From: a bacterium
GTDB taxonomy: Bacteria > Gemmatimonadota > Glassbacteria > GWA2-58-10
DNA length: 44,512 bases
NCBI GenBank assembly: GCA_021372515.1
Contig: JAJFUG010000030.1
Location: forward strand, 1-44,512
Reading direction: 5' to 3'
Shown: positions 1-7,881 of the stretch, piece by piece
How the letters are laid out: each line of letters opens with the position of its first letter
How positions within the stretch are numbered: the stretch's first letter is position 1
Program-made: the position numbers and the translations under genes
Notes under the pieces: model-generated
Database searches by the model: none
What the model saw: only the letters and a program-made list of their open reading frames with translations
What the model was told of the DNA's origin: nothing

Positions 1-1
1 T

Positions 2-1243
2 GAGGTGTTTGGTAAGGCCAGGGCCGAGGGTGTGGCCTGGAGCGCGGCCGGGGTGAAAGTGCGCGACATCCCGCGTTTCGGCTGGCGCGCCTACCATCTG
101 GATGAGGCCTGCTGGTTCCACGGCGAGGCGGAGGTCAAGAAACTCCTGGATCAGATGGCAGCCCTGAAAATGAACGAGTTCCACTGGTACCTGACCGATG
201 ACCAGGGCTGGCGCATCGAGATCAAGAAATACCCGAAGCTGACCGGGGTGGGGGCCTGGCGCAAGGATTCACAGACCGGCGGCTGGGACAGCCCGCTGCG
301 CACGGGCCAGCCCCACGGCGGTTTCTACACCCAGGAGCAGTTGCGCGAGATCGTGCGCTACGCGGCCGAGAGGCATATCAACATCGTGCCCTCGGTCAAC
401 ATGCCGGGCCACTCCACCGCGGCCATCGCCAGCTACCCCGAGATGGGCACCACCGGCGAGCCGGTGGAGGTCTGTGTCACTTTCGGCAAGCTGCCCAGCG
501 TGTTCAACGTGGCGAACGAGAACCTTTACCCGTTCCTGGAGGATATCCTGGACGAGGTGATGGGGATTTTCCCCTCCCAGGTGATCCATCTGGGCGGGGA
601 TGAGGTGCTGTTCGGCCAGTGGGTGGCCTCGCCGCAGATCAAGGCCCTGATCGAGCGCGAGCACCTGAGCGGCCCGGCGGATGTGCAGATGTATTTCACC
701 GGGCGCATGAGCCGGTTCATGGAGGGCCGCGGACGGCGCATGCTGGGCTGGAACGATATAATGGGCGATGACCTGCACGGTCTGCTCAAGGCCGTGGGCG
801 CAGGGGACCTTCGTGACCGCCCGGACCGCCGTAATTTGGCTGCGGGCACGGTGGTGCAGTTCTGGGCCGGGGATATCGCCCTGGCCGAGCGCGCGCTCCG
901 CGAGGGCCACGACATCATCAACTCGCTGCACACCGAGACCTACCTGGACTACGACTACACACAAATCCCCCTGGCCCGGGCCTATGCGTTCGAGCCGATC
1001 CCGCAGGGGCTGGACCGCTCTCTCTGGCCCAAGGTCCTGGGCCTGGGCTGCCAGATGTGGAGCGAGTGGACCCCGACCGATGACAAGGTGGAGCACCAGA
1101 CATTCCCGCGGATAGCGGCCTACGCCGAGGTGGGCTGGACCCGTGCCGCACAGAAGGATTATCCGGATTTCTGCCGCCGGCTGGACAGCATGGAAAAGCG
1201 CTGGAGCCTGCAGAATGTCAATTTCGCCCAGGTCCCGCGCTGA
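2..1243 (+). CDS. Glycoside hydrolase family 20 beta-N-acetylhexosaminidase, 5'-truncated by window edge
   Basis: This is the catalytic (beta/alpha)8 part of a GH20 beta-hexosaminidase, which removes terminal GlcNAc/GalNAc from glycans by substrate-assisted catalysis. The reading frame is open to the first base, so the real start lies outside the window. Alignment with the complete paralogue downstream (1336-2985) suggests about 140 N-terminal residues (signal peptide and GH20b domain) are missing. The GH20 signature HLGGDEV is present, with its catalytic Asp-Glu pair encoded near 599-604. Other family landmarks are HWYLTDDQGWR, the GFYTQEQ segment, VPSVNMPGHS and QMWSEW. The GTG at 5 would give a short ORF but is inside the conserved domain and is not a credible start. 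A strong hairpin terminator follows. The substrate is not deducible beyond a beta-linked HexNAc. Confidence 0.93.
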   Translation, partial: EVFGKARAEGVAWSAAGVKVRDIPRFGWRAYHLDEACWFHGEAEVKKLLDQMAALKMNEFHWYLTDDQGWRIEIKKYPKLTGVGAWRKDSQTGGWDSPLRTGQPHGGFYTQEQLREIVRYAAERHINIVPSVNMPGHSTAAIASYPEMGTTGEPVEVCVTFGKLPSVFNVANENLYPFLEDILDEVMGIFPSQVIHLGGDEVLFGQWVASPQIKALIEREHLSGPADVQMYFTGRMSRFMEGRGRRMLGWNDIMGDDLHGLLKAVGAGDLRDRPDRRNLAAGTVVQFWAGDIALAERALREGHDIINSLHTETYLDYDYTQIPLARAYAFEPIPQGLDRSLWPKVLGLGCQMWSEWTPTDDKVEHQTFPRIAAYAEVGWTRAAQKDYPDFCRRLDSMEKRWSLQNVNFAQVPR

Positions 1244-1261
1244 GCGTTGTCGTTCTCACAA

Positions 1262-1299
1262 AGCCCGGCGCTCAGGCGGTTGAGCGCCGGGCTATAATG
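1262..1299 (+). terminator. Intrinsic terminator after first GH20 gene
   Basis: A perfect 13-bp stem (AGCCCGGCGCTCA, 1262-1274, with its complement at 1281-1293) has a 6-nt loop and is followed by a moderately T-rich stretch. It sits 18 bases after the stop codon and separates the two GH20 genes into different transcripts, or at least attenuates read-through. Confidence 0.75.
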
Positions 1300-1335
1300 T
1301 TTTACCGTTTAGAACCAATTTGGTGAGGGGGGTGG

Positions 1336-2985
1336 ATGGGCAGGGTAATTTTCATTCTGATGTTTCTGTGCGCCTGGGCCGGGTCCGGCTGGGCCGCGGA
1401 GCGGAATGTCTCGGTTATTCCGCAGCCGCAGGAACTGAACCTCACCGGCGGCGAGTTTGTCCTCAACCCGGCCACAGTCATCCTGGCCGACAGCGCGTTC
1501 AACGCCGAGGCGCGCTACCTGGCCGCGTGCCTGGAGGCCCCCACCGGCTTCAAGCCCGGAGTCAAATCAATAGCGGAAAGTAATAAAGCTCAAAATGTTA
1601 TAATTCTGATAAAATCTTCGGATAGCTCGCTCGGGGCGGAGGGTTACGGCCTGGAGGTCACCCCCGCTGCGGTCACAGTTACCGCGTTCGCTCCGGCCGG
1701 GGCGTTCTATGGAATCCAGACTTTCCTGCAGTTGTTGCCCGTGGAGGCGTTCTCATCGCAGAAAACCTCGGGGGTTCTCTGGAGCGCACCCGGGGTGAAA
1801 ATCCGGGATATACCACGGTTCCCCTGGCGCGCCTACCATCTGGATGACGCGCGCTGGTTCCACGGCGAGGCGGAGGTGCTGCGCCTTCTGGACCAGATGG
1901 CCGCGCTCAAGCTGAACGTGTTCCACTGGTACCTGACCGATGACCAGGGCTGGCGCTTGGAGATAAAGCGATACCCCAAGCTGACCGAGGTGGGGGCCTG
2001 GCGCGCCGACACCCAGGTGGGCGGCTGGTACAGCCCGGACCGGGCCGGCAAGCCCCACGGCGGGTTCTACACCCAGGAGCAGGTGCGGCGGGTAGTGCGC
2101 TACGCCGCCGAGCGCCATATTAAAGTCGTGCCCGGGATCAACATGCCGGGACATGCCACCGCCGCCATCGCCGCCTACCCCGAGATGGGCACGAGCGGCC
2201 AGCCGGCCGAGGTGTCCCAGGTGTTCGGCATCCTCAAGCAGACTTTCAACGTTGGGGATGAGAAGGTCTACACTTTCCTGGAGAACATCCTGGACGAGGT
2301 GCTGGAGCTTTTCCCCTCAAAGGAGATACACCTGGGTGGGGATGAGGTGGTTTTCGAGCAGTGGCTGGCCTCGCCGCAGGTGAAAGCCCTGATGGAGCGG
2401 GAGCACCTGGCCGGACCGGCCCAGGTGCAGCGCTATTTCACAAACCGGATGAGCCGTTTCCTGGAAAGCCGGGGCCGGCGGATGATCGGCTGGAACGATA
2501 TCCTGGGCGATGATATCCAGGGTCTGCTCAAGTCCGTGGGGGCCGCCTCCCTGGCCGAGCAGCCCGCGGGCGAGGGGCTGGCCCCGGGCACGATCGTGCA
2601 TTTCTGGCTGGGCGACCCCGCGATCATCGCGCGCGCCGCTCGTGACGGCCACGATATCGTGAACTCGCAGGCCACGATGACCTATTTCGACGATACTTAC
2701 GAAGCGCTGCCCCTGGCCGAGGCCTACGCGTTCGACCCGGTGCCGGACAGCCTGGAGCAGTCTCTGCGGCCGCGCATCCTGGGCCTGGGCTGCGAGATGT
2801 GGAGCGAGTGGGCCCCCTCGGCCGCGCGCGTGGAATGCCGTACTTTCCCGCGTCTGGCCGCCCTGGCCGAGGTGGGCTGGACAAGCCCCGGGCGCAAGGA
2901 CTACGATAATTTCTGTCATCGGCTGGACTGCCAGCAGGCGCGCTGGGACCTGCAGGGCATCCGCTACGCCCGCTGCGTGCGCTGA
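1336..2985 (+). CDS. Beta-N-acetylhexosaminidase (GH20), complete, exported
   Basis: Exported beta-hexosaminidase of 549 residues. It begins with a signal peptide (about residues 1-21, ending GWAA). A GH20b N-terminal alpha/beta domain follows (about 25-140, with the usual IPQPQEL motif), then the GH20 TIM barrel (about 150-500). The catalytic pair D336-E337 lies in HLGGDEV, and HWYLTDDQGWR and the C-terminal EMWSEW segment line the active site. The ATG at 1336 is preceded by a very strong ribosome binding site (GAGGGGGGTGG). The gene is a tandem paralogue of the truncated gene upstream: the catalytic domains align end to end with long identical runs and no large indels. It probably acts on HexNAc-containing glycans in the periplasm or outside the cell. 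A peptidoglycan role like NagZ is unlikely because NagZ is GH3. Confidence 0.95.
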   Translation: MGRVIFILMFLCAWAGSGWAAERNVSVIPQPQELNLTGGEFVLNPATVILADSAFNAEARYLAACLEAPTGFKPGVKSIAESNKAQNVIILIKSSDSSLGAEGYGLEVTPAAVTVTAFAPAGAFYGIQTFLQLLPVEAFSSQKTSGVLWSAPGVKIRDIPRFPWRAYHLDDARWFHGEAEVLRLLDQMAALKLNVFHWYLTDDQGWRLEIKRYPKLTEVGAWRADTQVGGWYSPDRAGKPHGGFYTQEQVRRVVRYAAERHIKVVPGINMPGHATAAIAAYPEMGTSGQPAEVSQVFGILKQTFNVGDEKVYTFLENILDEVLELFPSKEIHLGGDEVVFEQWLASPQVKALMEREHLAGPAQVQRYFTNRMSRFLESRGRRMIGWNDILGDDIQGLLKSVGAASLAEQPAGEGLAPGTIVHFWLGDPAIIARAARDGHDIVNSQATMTYFDDTYEALPLAEAYAFDPVPDSLEQSLRPRILGLGCEMWSEWAPSAARVECRTFPRLAALAEVGWTSPGRKDYDNFCHRLDCQQARWDLQGIRYARCVR

Positions 2986-3008
2986 AACGTGATACAAACA
3001 GTATGCTT

Positions 3009-3049
3009 ACGGCCCGCGGCTTGATCTTGCACCCGCGGGCCGTTATTTT
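3009..3049 (+). terminator. Intrinsic terminator after second GH20 gene
   Basis: Perfect 11-bp stem ACGGCCCGCGG (3009-3019) pairs with CCGCGGGCCGT (3033-3043) across a 13-nt loop, followed by TATTTT. It starts 24 bases after the GH20 stop. Confidence 0.8.
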
Positions 3050-3119
3050 GCCAGTTAATGACAAGGATTCTCATTTTGCGCCCGCACCACGGGTAGGGAG
3101 TCGGCTCAGGCTTGGTATT

Positions 3120-3181
3120 GTAGGGGCAGGCCCCTGTGCCTGCCCCAGCCAGCCCTGGCGGCCACGGGGGGCCGCCCCTAC
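3120..3181. repeat. Small palindromic intergenic repeat (GTAGGGGC...GCCCCTAC)
   Basis: A 62-bp GC-rich element is bounded by an 8-bp inverted terminal repeat, GTAGGGGC (3120-3127) and GCCCCTAC (3174-3181). Inside each half is a local hairpin (GGGGCAGG/CCTGCCCC on the left; GGCGGCC with GGCCGCC on the right). It lies in the 341-base gap between the GH20 pair and recD2, which otherwise holds only the GH20 terminator and no convincing ORF. The form is that of non-autonomous palindromic elements seen as dispersed copies in many environmental bacterial genomes. Only one copy is visible in this window. Confidence 0.55.
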
Positions 3182-3326
3182 GAAAGGCAGAAGGACTGTT
3201 CGCAGCCCCCGCCGGCTTTGCTGCCTTCGCAGAACCGAAAGCAGAGCAAATGTTTAGCCCGTTGATTGAATAAAGAGCATTGAATCGGTCCTCATCCTCT
3301 CAAGCGGCTTAAAAGAAGATACACTT

Positions 3327-5564
3327 ATGAACGGCCCGATACGCGACACGATCAGCGGTGTGCTCGACTATATCAGCTACCGCAACGAGGAAAACGACTA
3401 CACCGTGGCCCGGTTCCTCCAGCAGGGCGAGGGTGAGAGCCTGACTGTCGTGGGGCACCTCTCGGGCGTGAACGAGGGCGAGAACCTGCGCCTGACCGGA
3501 ATATGGAAAAACCACCCCCGTTTCGGCCGTCAGTTCCAGGTGGAAAGCTACGAGTTCATCCACCCCGAGACCGTGGAGGGGATCGAAAAATACCTCGCCT
3601 CGGGCCTTATCCGCGGGGTGGGGCCGGTCACCGCCGAGCGGATCGTGAATGCTTTCGGCGAGAAAACCCTCGATGTGATCGACCACGAGCCGGAGCGCCT
3701 GTCCGAGGTCCAGGGCCTGGGGGCCAAGCGGATCGCCCTTATCAAGGAGGCTTGGCAGGAGCAGCGCGGCAACCGGAGGGCGATGGTGTTCCTGCAGGGC
3801 TACGGCCTGGGGGGCGGGATGGCGGCCCGCATCTGGCGCATCTACCGCGACAAGACCGTGGAGCTGGTTTCCCAGAACCCCTACCGCCTGGTGGATGACA
3901 TCCAAGGCATCGGGTTCGCCACTGCCGACCGGATCGCCGCCAATCTCGGGGTCCTGCCCGACAGCCCGCTGCGCCTGGCCAGCGGCCTGGAGCACACCCT
4001 GGCCCAGGCCGAGAACCGTAACGGCCACACCTGTCTGCCCCTGGAGCGCCTTCTGGAGGAGGGCGCGCGCCTTCTGGCCGTGGAGCGGGACAGCCTTCGT
4101 CCCCCGCTCGAAAATCTGGTGCGGCTGGGACGGCTGGTGGTGCGTCACGAACTGGCCGGGGGCGAAACCTTCATCTACTCGCCACGCTGCTACCGGGCCG
4201 AGGAGGTCGCGGTCGAGCGGGTGGGGGCGATCCTCGGCGCGCGGACCGGGTTTCTGGCCGAGTGCGGCGTGGGCGGCTGGGAGAAGGAGCTGGACGCCTT
4301 CGAGCGTGAGAAGGGGATCAGCCTGTCGGTCGGCCAGCGCGAGGCGGTGCGCGGCGCGCTCAAGGACCGGATCGCCGTGATCACCGGCGGCCCCGGCACA
4401 GGCAAGACCACCGTGGTCGCCGCGCTGATCTCCGTAGCCGAGCGGGCGCATATCCGGGTGACCCTGGCCGCGCCCACCGGACGGGCGGCCAAGCGCATGA
4501 GCGAGACCTCGGGCGGACGGCCCGCCTCCACGATCCATCGCCTGCTGGGCTGGAGTTTCCAGGAGGGCCAGTTCCTGCACAACCGCAGTCGTCCCCTGGA
4601 GGGCGAGGTGTTCGTGCTGGATGAGGTCTCGATGGTCGACCTGCCGCTGTTTGCCAGTTTCCTGGACGCCCTGCCCTGGGGCGCGGCCCTGATCCTGGTC
4701 GGTGATGTGGACCAGTTGCCCTCGATCGGTCCGGGCATGGTGCTGCACGACCTGATCGAAAGCGGAGTGCTGCCGGTCTACCGCCTGGAGGAGGTGTTCC
4801 GCCAGGCCGGACGCAGTCTGATCATCCGCAACGCCCACCGGGTGCGCCGGGGGCTTCTGCCGCAGGAGCGGGACAAGGAGCTCGAATCCGAGATCGAGCG
4901 CAGCGGAGGCGAGCCGCCCCAGCGTGACTTTTTCATTCTGCCGCAGAGCGACCCCGAGTCTCTGCGCGAGCAGCTCGTGCGCCTGATCACCGAGCGCCTG
5001 GAGCCTGCGTTCGGCGTTGATCCGGCCGCCGGGCTGCAGGTGATCACCCCCATGAATAAGGGCCTCTGCGGCACGCGCGCCCTGAACCAGCTCCTCCAGG
5101 GGGCGCTGAATCCGCTGGGAAGGAAAATCAATTTCAGCGGCCGCGACCTGCGTATCGGCGACCGGGTTATGCAGTTGCGCAACGACTACGAGAAGGACGT
5201 GTTCAACGGCGATATCGGCCGGGTGGTGTCGTTCGACAGCGAGGAGCAGAACCTGTGGGTGGATTTCGACGGCCGCACGGTGGCCTATGAGGGTCTGGAG
5301 CTGGAGGACCTCGAGCTGGCCTACGCGGTCACGGTGCACAAGAGCCAGGGCAGCGAGTACCCGGCGGTGATCGTGGTGCTGCTGAACGAGCACTACGTTA
5401 TGCTCCAGCGAAACCTTCTTTACACGGCCCTGTCCCGCGGGCGCAAGGTGGTGGTGCTGGCCGGCGACCCGCGCGCCATGTCCGTGGCCGTGGGCAACGC
5501 CCGCATGGCCGTGCGCCACACCCGTCTGGCCGCGCTGCTGCGTGAGAGCCTGGCCGGGGTTTGA
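3327..5564 (+). CDS. recD2: RecD2-type ATP-dependent DNA helicase (SF1B)
   Basis: A 745-residue superfamily 1B 5'-3' helicase of the RecD2 family, the RecBC-independent type used in replication-fork and mismatch or double-strand-break repair. An N-terminal OB-like region (about 1-85) is followed by repeated helix-hairpin-helix elements (around 95-110, 128-140 and 190-205). The helicase core has Walker A GGPGTGKTT (K360), motif II VLDEVSMVD (D432, E433) and the C-terminal UvrD-like motif VHKSQGSEY (K672). The length is normal for RecD2 and no recB or recC is nearby. The ATG at 3327 has only a weak AGAAG Shine-Dalgarno. It stands alone between the intergenic repeat and the pyrF promoter. Confidence 0.95.
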   Translation: MNGPIRDTISGVLDYISYRNEENDYTVARFLQQGEGESLTVVGHLSGVNEGENLRLTGIWKNHPRFGRQFQVESYEFIHPETVEGIEKYLASGLIRGVGPVTAERIVNAFGEKTLDVIDHEPERLSEVQGLGAKRIALIKEAWQEQRGNRRAMVFLQGYGLGGGMAARIWRIYRDKTVELVSQNPYRLVDDIQGIGFATADRIAANLGVLPDSPLRLASGLEHTLAQAENRNGHTCLPLERLLEEGARLLAVERDSLRPPLENLVRLGRLVVRHELAGGETFIYSPRCYRAEEVAVERVGAILGARTGFLAECGVGGWEKELDAFEREKGISLSVGQREAVRGALKDRIAVITGGPGTGKTTVVAALISVAERAHIRVTLAAPTGRAAKRMSETSGGRPASTIHRLLGWSFQEGQFLHNRSRPLEGEVFVLDEVSMVDLPLFASFLDALPWGAALILVGDVDQLPSIGPGMVLHDLIESGVLPVYRLEEVFRQAGRSLIIRNAHRVRRGLLPQERDKELESEIERSGGEPPQRDFFILPQSDPESLREQLVRLITERLEPAFGVDPAAGLQVITPMNKGLCGTRALNQLLQGALNPLGRKINFSGRDLRIGDRVMQLRNDYEKDVFNGDIGRVVSFDSEEQNLWVDFDGRTVAYEGLELEDLELAYAVTVHKSQGSEYPAVIVVLLNEHYVMLQRNLLYTALSRGRKVVVLAGDPRAMSVAVGNARMAVRHTRLAALLRESLAGV

Positions 5565-5662
5565 CAGATGACGGGATCGGGTCGCCAGGCTGAAACTCAG
5601 GCTCAATGAGGTTTTGAATCTCTTCAAGAACCGCAGGTTGCAGGTGTGGAAGCAAAATTGTG

Positions 5663-5679
5663 TTGACAATTATTCTCAA
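5663..5679. promoter_or_regulatory. Putative Fur/PerR-type operator overlapping the pyrF-fur promoter
   Basis: TTGACAATTATTCTCAA is an imperfect 17-bp inverted repeat. Its core TGACAATTATTCTCA (5664-5678) matches the 7-1-7 Fur-box consensus TGATAATNATTATCA at all but two defined positions. It covers the -35 hexamer and half of the spacer, so a bound repressor would block RNA polymerase. A Fur-family gene is the second gene of the transcript, which fits autoregulation. Metal specificity cannot be read from the site. Confidence 0.6.
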
Positions 5680-5691
5680 TCTGTTTAGATA
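5663..5691 (+). promoter_or_regulatory. Sigma70-type promoter of pyrF-fur
   Basis: A perfect -35 TTGACA (5663-5668) is separated by 17 bp from a -10 TAGATA (5686-5691). Predicted initiation near 5698 would be downstream of the ATG at 5691, so it supports translation from the ATG at 5748. Confidence 0.75.
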
Positions 5692-5747
5692 TGGTACGGG
5701 CGTTACAAATCAACGGCAGCAGTCAGACAACAGGGGGGCAGGCGCAG

Positions 5748-6578
5748 ATGGCAGTTGGGACAGGCTGTTGGGAAAAGTTCGCCGAGGCGGCGAGGAAGAA
5801 TGCAAGCCTGACCTGCGTGGGTCTGGACACCGAGCGGAGCAAGATACCGGTGCACCTTCGCGGCGCCGAGGACGCACTCTACCGTTTCAACTGCGCGGTG
5901 ATCGACTGCACGCTCGACCTGGTCTGCTGCTACAAGCCCAACATGGCTTTCTACGAGGCCGAGGGCCTGCCCGGCCTGGAAGCGCTTCAGAAAACGATCC
6001 GCTACATCGGCGGGCGGGCGCCGGTGATCCTGGACGCCAAGCGCGGGGATATCGGCAACACGGCCGGCAAGTACGCCCGGGCTGCGTTCGAATGGCTGGG
6101 CGCGGATGCACTCACGGTCAACCCCTACCTGGGCTGGGACTCGGTGGAGCCGTATCTCAAGCATGACGGGCGCGGCATTTTCCTTCTTTGCCTGACCAGC
6201 AACCCCTCCTCGTCCGATTTCCAGTCCGGCGGGGAAAACCCGCTCTACCTTCAGGTGGCGCGCAAGGCCGCCGAGTGGGACAAGGGACGCAACAGCATCG
6301 GGCTGGTAGTGGGGGCGACCCACCTGGAGCAGGTCTCGACGGTGCGGGCGGCCGCGCCCGGGCTGCCGTTCCTTCTTCCGGGTATCGGAGCGCAGGGCGG
6401 GAGCCTGGAAAGTGTGGACCGTGCGGCGGAGAACGGCGGTGAGCCGGGCGCGATTGTCAACGCCTCGCGCAGCGTGATCTACGCCGGGGATGGAATTGAT
6501 TTCGAGCAGAAAATCAGAACAGCGGCTGAAAAACTCAAACAAGATGTCGGCGGGCCGCGCACGCGGACCGCGGCTTAA
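5748..6578 (+). CDS. pyrF: Orotidine 5'-phosphate decarboxylase
   Basis: Decarboxylates OMP to UMP, the last step of de novo pyrimidine synthesis, in the cytoplasm. The start at 5748 is preferred over the ATG at 5691 because AGGGGGGC lies 9 bases upstream and the promoter -10 overlaps the earlier ATG. This gives 276 residues. The type-2 PyrF signature DAKRGDIGNT is present (catalytic D96, K98, D101 in this numbering), with the upstream substrate Lys in CYKPN (K63). The segments NPYLGWDSVEPYL and LLCLTSNPSSSDFQ are typical of the longer PyrF subfamily. The fur gene follows after 18 bases. No other pyrimidine gene is in the window. Confidence 0.95.
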   Translation: MAVGTGCWEKFAEAARKNASLTCVGLDTERSKIPVHLRGAEDALYRFNCAVIDCTLDLVCCYKPNMAFYEAEGLPGLEALQKTIRYIGGRAPVILDAKRGDIGNTAGKYARAAFEWLGADALTVNPYLGWDSVEPYLKHDGRGIFLLCLTSNPSSSDFQSGGENPLYLQVARKAAEWDKGRNSIGLVVGATHLEQVSTVRAAAPGLPFLLPGIGAQGGSLESVDRAAENGGEPGAIVNASRSVIYAGDGIDFEQKIRTAAEKLKQDVGGPRTRTAA

Positions 6579-6596
6579 CCTGCCAGGGGAGGCGAC

Positions 6597-7043
6597 ATGC
6601 CGGAGGACCTGACCGAGCAGTTCATTAAGTACCTGCGGGATAACGGCTATCTGATTACCCGCCAGAGGCGCAGGATCGCCGAGATTATTTTCAACTCCAC
6701 CGGCCACCTGAGCGTGGAGGACATCCAGAACCTGTTGCGCCAGAAAAAAATCGCCGCCTCGATCGCCTCGATCTACCGCACGCTGGACGTGCTGATCAAG
6801 AGCAACCTGGTGGTGCAGCACCGTTTCGGCAAGCGGTTCAAGCGTTTCGAGGCCGTGCTCAAGGACAAGCACCACGACCACCTGATCTGCACCCGCTGCG
6901 GTAAGGTGCTGGAGTTCAAGAACGACGCGATCGAGGACCTCCAGGTCAAGGTGGCCAAAGAGCATGATTTCAACATCACCAACCACAAGCTCGACATCTA
7001 CGGTTACTGCAACCGCTGCCGCGCCGGGGTGGAAAAGGAATGA
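6597..7043 (+). CDS. Fur-family metal-dependent transcriptional regulator
   Basis: A 148-residue Fur-superfamily repressor. The N-terminal winged helix spans about 1-85, with ITRQRRRIAEII and the recognition segment SIASIYRTLDVL. The dimerisation and metal domain contains HHDHLIC (H92, H93, D94, H95) and two CxxC pairs, C98/C101 and C138/C141, that form a structural zinc site. A strong AGGGGAGG ribosome binding site precedes the ATG. It is cotranscribed with pyrF behind a promoter that carries a Fur-like box, which suggests negative autoregulation. Sequence alone does not separate Fur, PerR and Zur. The HHDHLIC form with both CxxC pairs is common in Fur and PerR types. Confidence 0.92.
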   Translation: MPEDLTEQFIKYLRDNGYLITRQRRRIAEIIFNSTGHLSVEDIQNLLRQKKIAASIASIYRTLDVLIKSNLVVQHRFGKRFKRFEAVLKDKHHDHLICTRCGKVLEFKNDAIEDLQVKVAKEHDFNITNHKLDIYGYCNRCRAGVEKE

Positions 7044-7104
7044 TCGCGGCCTGAGCCGCTGCGCCGCCTTGCTTTCAACTATCATCCAATCGGAGAGGTG
7101 CGCC

Positions 7105-7869
7105 TTGTTGCCTGGAAAAATGTTGGCCGGCTTTGCCGCCCTCGCTCTCGCTTTCACGGCTGCAGTCAGTGTTCAGGCCGAGCAGGCCGCTCCGCCCACG
7201 CATCATTATGTAGTCAAGCGGGCGCTGTACCCGCCGGTGATCGATGGGGTGGTGAACGAGGCCGCCTGGAAAGCCTGTGAGCCGATCGAGCTGGGCGCGG
7301 CGCGCGAGGGCGAGAAAGTGGGCCAGAAAACCACGGCCCGCATCATGTGGGATGACCGCTATCTCTACCTGTCGTTCGAATGCGAGGACAGCCACATCTG
7401 GTCCACCATGACCGAGCGGGACCAGCCGATCTACAACGAGGAAGTGGTGGAGGCGTTCATCAACCCGGACGGCGACCGCGAGGGCTACCTGGAGCTGGAG
7501 GTCAACCCGCTGAACACACTCTGGGACGGCTATATCGAGAACACGGCAAACGGCCGCGTGGGTCATCTTGCCTGGAACAGTTTCGGCCTCCGCCGCGCGG
7601 TGTTCCTGGACGGCACGCTGAACGACAGGAGCGACACGGACGGCGGCTGGAGCGTGGAGATGGCCGTGCCCCTGGAGGACATCGTGACCGGGGCCCACAC
7701 TCCGCCCGTGGCCGGCGACCGCTGGCGGCTCAACCTCTACCGTATCGACCTGCCCGAGGGGGCCGGGGTGCGGGGAGAGTATTACGCCTGGTCGCCCATC
7801 TCGGGCAAGACTTTCCACGACCCCGACCGTTTCGGCGAGATACAGTTCTCGGATGAGCCGCTGAAATAG
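7105..7869 (+). CDS. Exported carbohydrate-binding family 9-like protein
   Basis: About 254 residues. The TTG at 7105 is chosen because GGAGAGG (7092-7098) lies 6 bases upstream; an ATG at 7120 is the alternative. The longer open frame back to 6964 overlaps fur and has low-complexity coding, so it is rejected. A signal peptide (about residues 1-24, ending VQA) leads into a CBM9-like fold of the DUF1083/DUF5916-associated type. Recognisable motifs are PPVIDGVVNEAAWK, WDDRYLYLSFECED, and NPDGDREGYLELEVN followed by WSVEMAVPLEDI. Such domains bind saccharides or decorate outer-membrane proteins. No catalytic domain is attached, so it probably acts as a stand-alone periplasmic or surface binding protein. 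It converges with lnt, with 12 bases between the stops. Confidence 0.82.
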   Translation: MLPGKMLAGFAALALAFTAAVSVQAEQAAPPTHHYVVKRALYPPVIDGVVNEAAWKACEPIELGAAREGEKVGQKTTARIMWDDRYLYLSFECEDSHIWSTMTERDQPIYNEEVVEAFINPDGDREGYLELEVNPLNTLWDGYIENTANGRVGHLAWNSFGLRRAVFLDGTLNDRSDTDGGWSVEMAVPLEDIVTGAHTPPVAGDRWRLNLYRIDLPEGAGVRGEYYAWSPISGKTFHDPDRFGEIQFSDEPLK

Positions 7870-7881
7870 CGAGTGGGTGGA

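Noticed and set aside
3309-5669. Very long minus-strand frame (786 codons) opposite recD2
   Set aside because: It is the antisense shadow of a GC-rich gene; its translation is His/Gln/Leu-rich low complexity with no domain, while the plus strand has all helicase motifs.
5691-5747. N-terminal extension of pyrF from the ATG at 5691
   Set aside because: That ATG overlaps the promoter -10 and has no ribosome binding site. AGGGGGGC supports the ATG at 5748, where PyrF homology also begins shortly after.
6964-7104. Extended N-terminus of the CBM9-like protein overlapping fur
   Set aside because: The extension is a Thr/Ser/Ala-rich frame-shadow of fur. The signal peptide and ribosome binding site place the start at 7105.
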